This document shows positions 5,138 through 5,763 of a stretch of DNA of 5,763 nt, one piece after another; positions within the stretch are counted from its first letter, which is position 1, and every line of letters begins with the position of its first letter. This stretch comes from Brooklawnia sp050943675 (GTDB lineage: Bacteria; Actinomycetota; Actinomycetes; Propionibacteriales; Propionibacteriaceae). The notes below the pieces were generated by a model. It saw nothing but the letters and a program-made list of their open reading frames with translations, searched no databases and was not told the origin of the DNA. The stretch covers positions 1 through 5,763 of the forward strand of contig JBMNPP010000176.1 of the NCBI GenBank assembly GCA_050943675.1, given 5' to 3'. Both the position numbers and the translations under genes were made by a program.

Positions 5138-5763
5138 ATGGCTGGCTACGAAAACCTGACCCAAACCGGTACCGACGCTCTCGCCACGATAGCCGCGCGT
5201 CCTGACGACGTGTTGGTGGCAGTGGATTTCGATGGAACGTTGTCACCGATTGTGCCTGATCCTGAAAAGGCATTCGCTGATCCGGCCGCAGTTGCTGCGC
5301 TCGGCAGGATCGGTTCGCTGGTCGGCCAGGTGGCGATCGTCACCGGGCGTCCCGCCCGCACCTGCGTCGAACTGGGTGGCCTGGACAAGGTTGCTGGTCT
5401 TGAGCGGTTGATCGTGCTCGGCCAGTACGGGGTTGAGCGCTGGGACGCCGCGACCGGGGAGTTCGAGATCCCGCCCGCCCCAGCGGCCGTGTCTGCGGTT
5501 GCCGCTGAGCTACCCGAGGTGCTGGCTGCCGCCGGCTGGCCGGATGCCTGGATCGAGGACAAGGGCCGCGCGGTCGCAGTACACACCCGCCAGCTGTCTG
5601 ATCCGGTGGCCGCCTATCAGGCCTTGAGCGGTCCAGTGCATGAGCTGGCCGCCCGACACGGCCTGCAGGTCGAGCCCGGACGCCTGGTACTCGAGGTGCG
5701 CGGCGCCGTCACCGACAAGGGGCAGGCGCTGGACGCCCTGATCACCGAGTCCAGTGCCAAGGT
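5138..5763 (+). CDS. otsB: Trehalose-6-phosphate phosphatase, HAD family (3' end outside window)
   Basis: Cytoplasmic phosphatase that turns trehalose-6-phosphate into trehalose, the step after OtsA. 208 complete codons are present, without a stop before the edge. HAD motif I is VAVDFDGTLSPIV (27-39), with nucleophile Asp30 and acid/base Asp32. Motif II is IVTGRP (67-72) with Thr69. GQYGVERW (95-102) matches the substrate-cap region seen in the family, and KGRAVAVHTR (142-151) matches the conserved Lys/His/Arg cap strand. LEVRGAVTDKGQALDAL (185-201) carries the motif III Lys194. Motif IV (the GDDxTDE metal-binding Asp region) should lie just beyond the window, since family proteins are about 250-270 aa. 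The gene is divergent from otsA, not in an otsBA operon as in E. coli. Nothing visible is damaged. The assignment is firm even though the end is missing. Confidence 0.95.
   Translation, partial: MAGYENLTQTGTDALATIAARPDDVLVAVDFDGTLSPIVPDPEKAFADPAAVAALGRIGSLVGQVAIVTGRPARTCVELGGLDKVAGLERLIVLGQYGVERWDAATGEFEIPPAPAAVSAVAAELPEVLAAAGWPDAWIEDKGRAVAVHTRQLSDPVAAYQALSGPVHELAARHGLQVEPGRLVLEVRGAVTDKGQALDALITESSAK

Noticed and set aside
5091..5273. Extension of otsA upstream to ATG 5273
   Set aside because: It would run antisense through the otsB start and motif I region. The residues do not resemble an OtsA N-terminus, and a strong SD site supports ATG 5090.
1..5763. CRISPR array, IS element, tRNA or rRNA
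   Set aside because: No spaced direct repeats, transposase motifs, terminal repeats or tRNA-like folds were found on either strand.

Overview
The window is high-GC bacterial DNA (roughly 60-65% G+C by eye). Strong G/C preference at third codon positions, a possible leaderless GTG start and an actinobacterial-looking OtsA point to an actinomycete. I cannot name the genus from the sequence alone.

Layout, right to left. At the right, two trehalose-synthesis genes are divergent across a 47-bp gap. otsB (trehalose-6-phosphate phosphatase) runs rightward from 5138 and is cut by the window edge. otsA (trehalose-6-phosphate synthase, complete, 474 aa) runs leftward from 5090 to 3666. A YmdB-like macro-domain gene (3673-3152) overlaps the end of otsA by 8 bp, so the two look translationally coupled. 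An 85-bp gap follows, holding a possible hairpin terminator and a possible leaderless promoter.

The left half (3066 to 1, minus strand) holds two genes I do not recognise as a named family. The first would encode a 556-codon protein with an N-terminal membrane anchor and a C-terminal beta-propeller. The second encodes a large multi-pass membrane protein. They overlap by 4 bp (ATGA), so they probably form one translationally coupled envelope unit. Both look damaged in this copy. The propeller gene has one in-frame amber codon (2664-2662), and the reading frame continues without break on either side. The membrane gene changes frame at a run of six C (minus strand; 279-274), after which the hydrophobic sequence continues only in another frame.

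How the genes work together: OtsA joins UDP-glucose and glucose-6-phosphate into trehalose-6-phosphate, and OtsB dephosphorylates it to trehalose, an osmo- and stress protectant. The macro-domain enzyme is likely co-expressed with OtsA and probably removes ADP-ribose or acetyl groups from ADP-ribosylated substrates; its link to trehalose is unknown. The propeller and membrane pair may be a surface or envelope module, but its function cannot be read from the sequence. No RNA genes, insertion sequences, CRISPR arrays or origins were seen, and there is no gene-free stretch over 300 bp.
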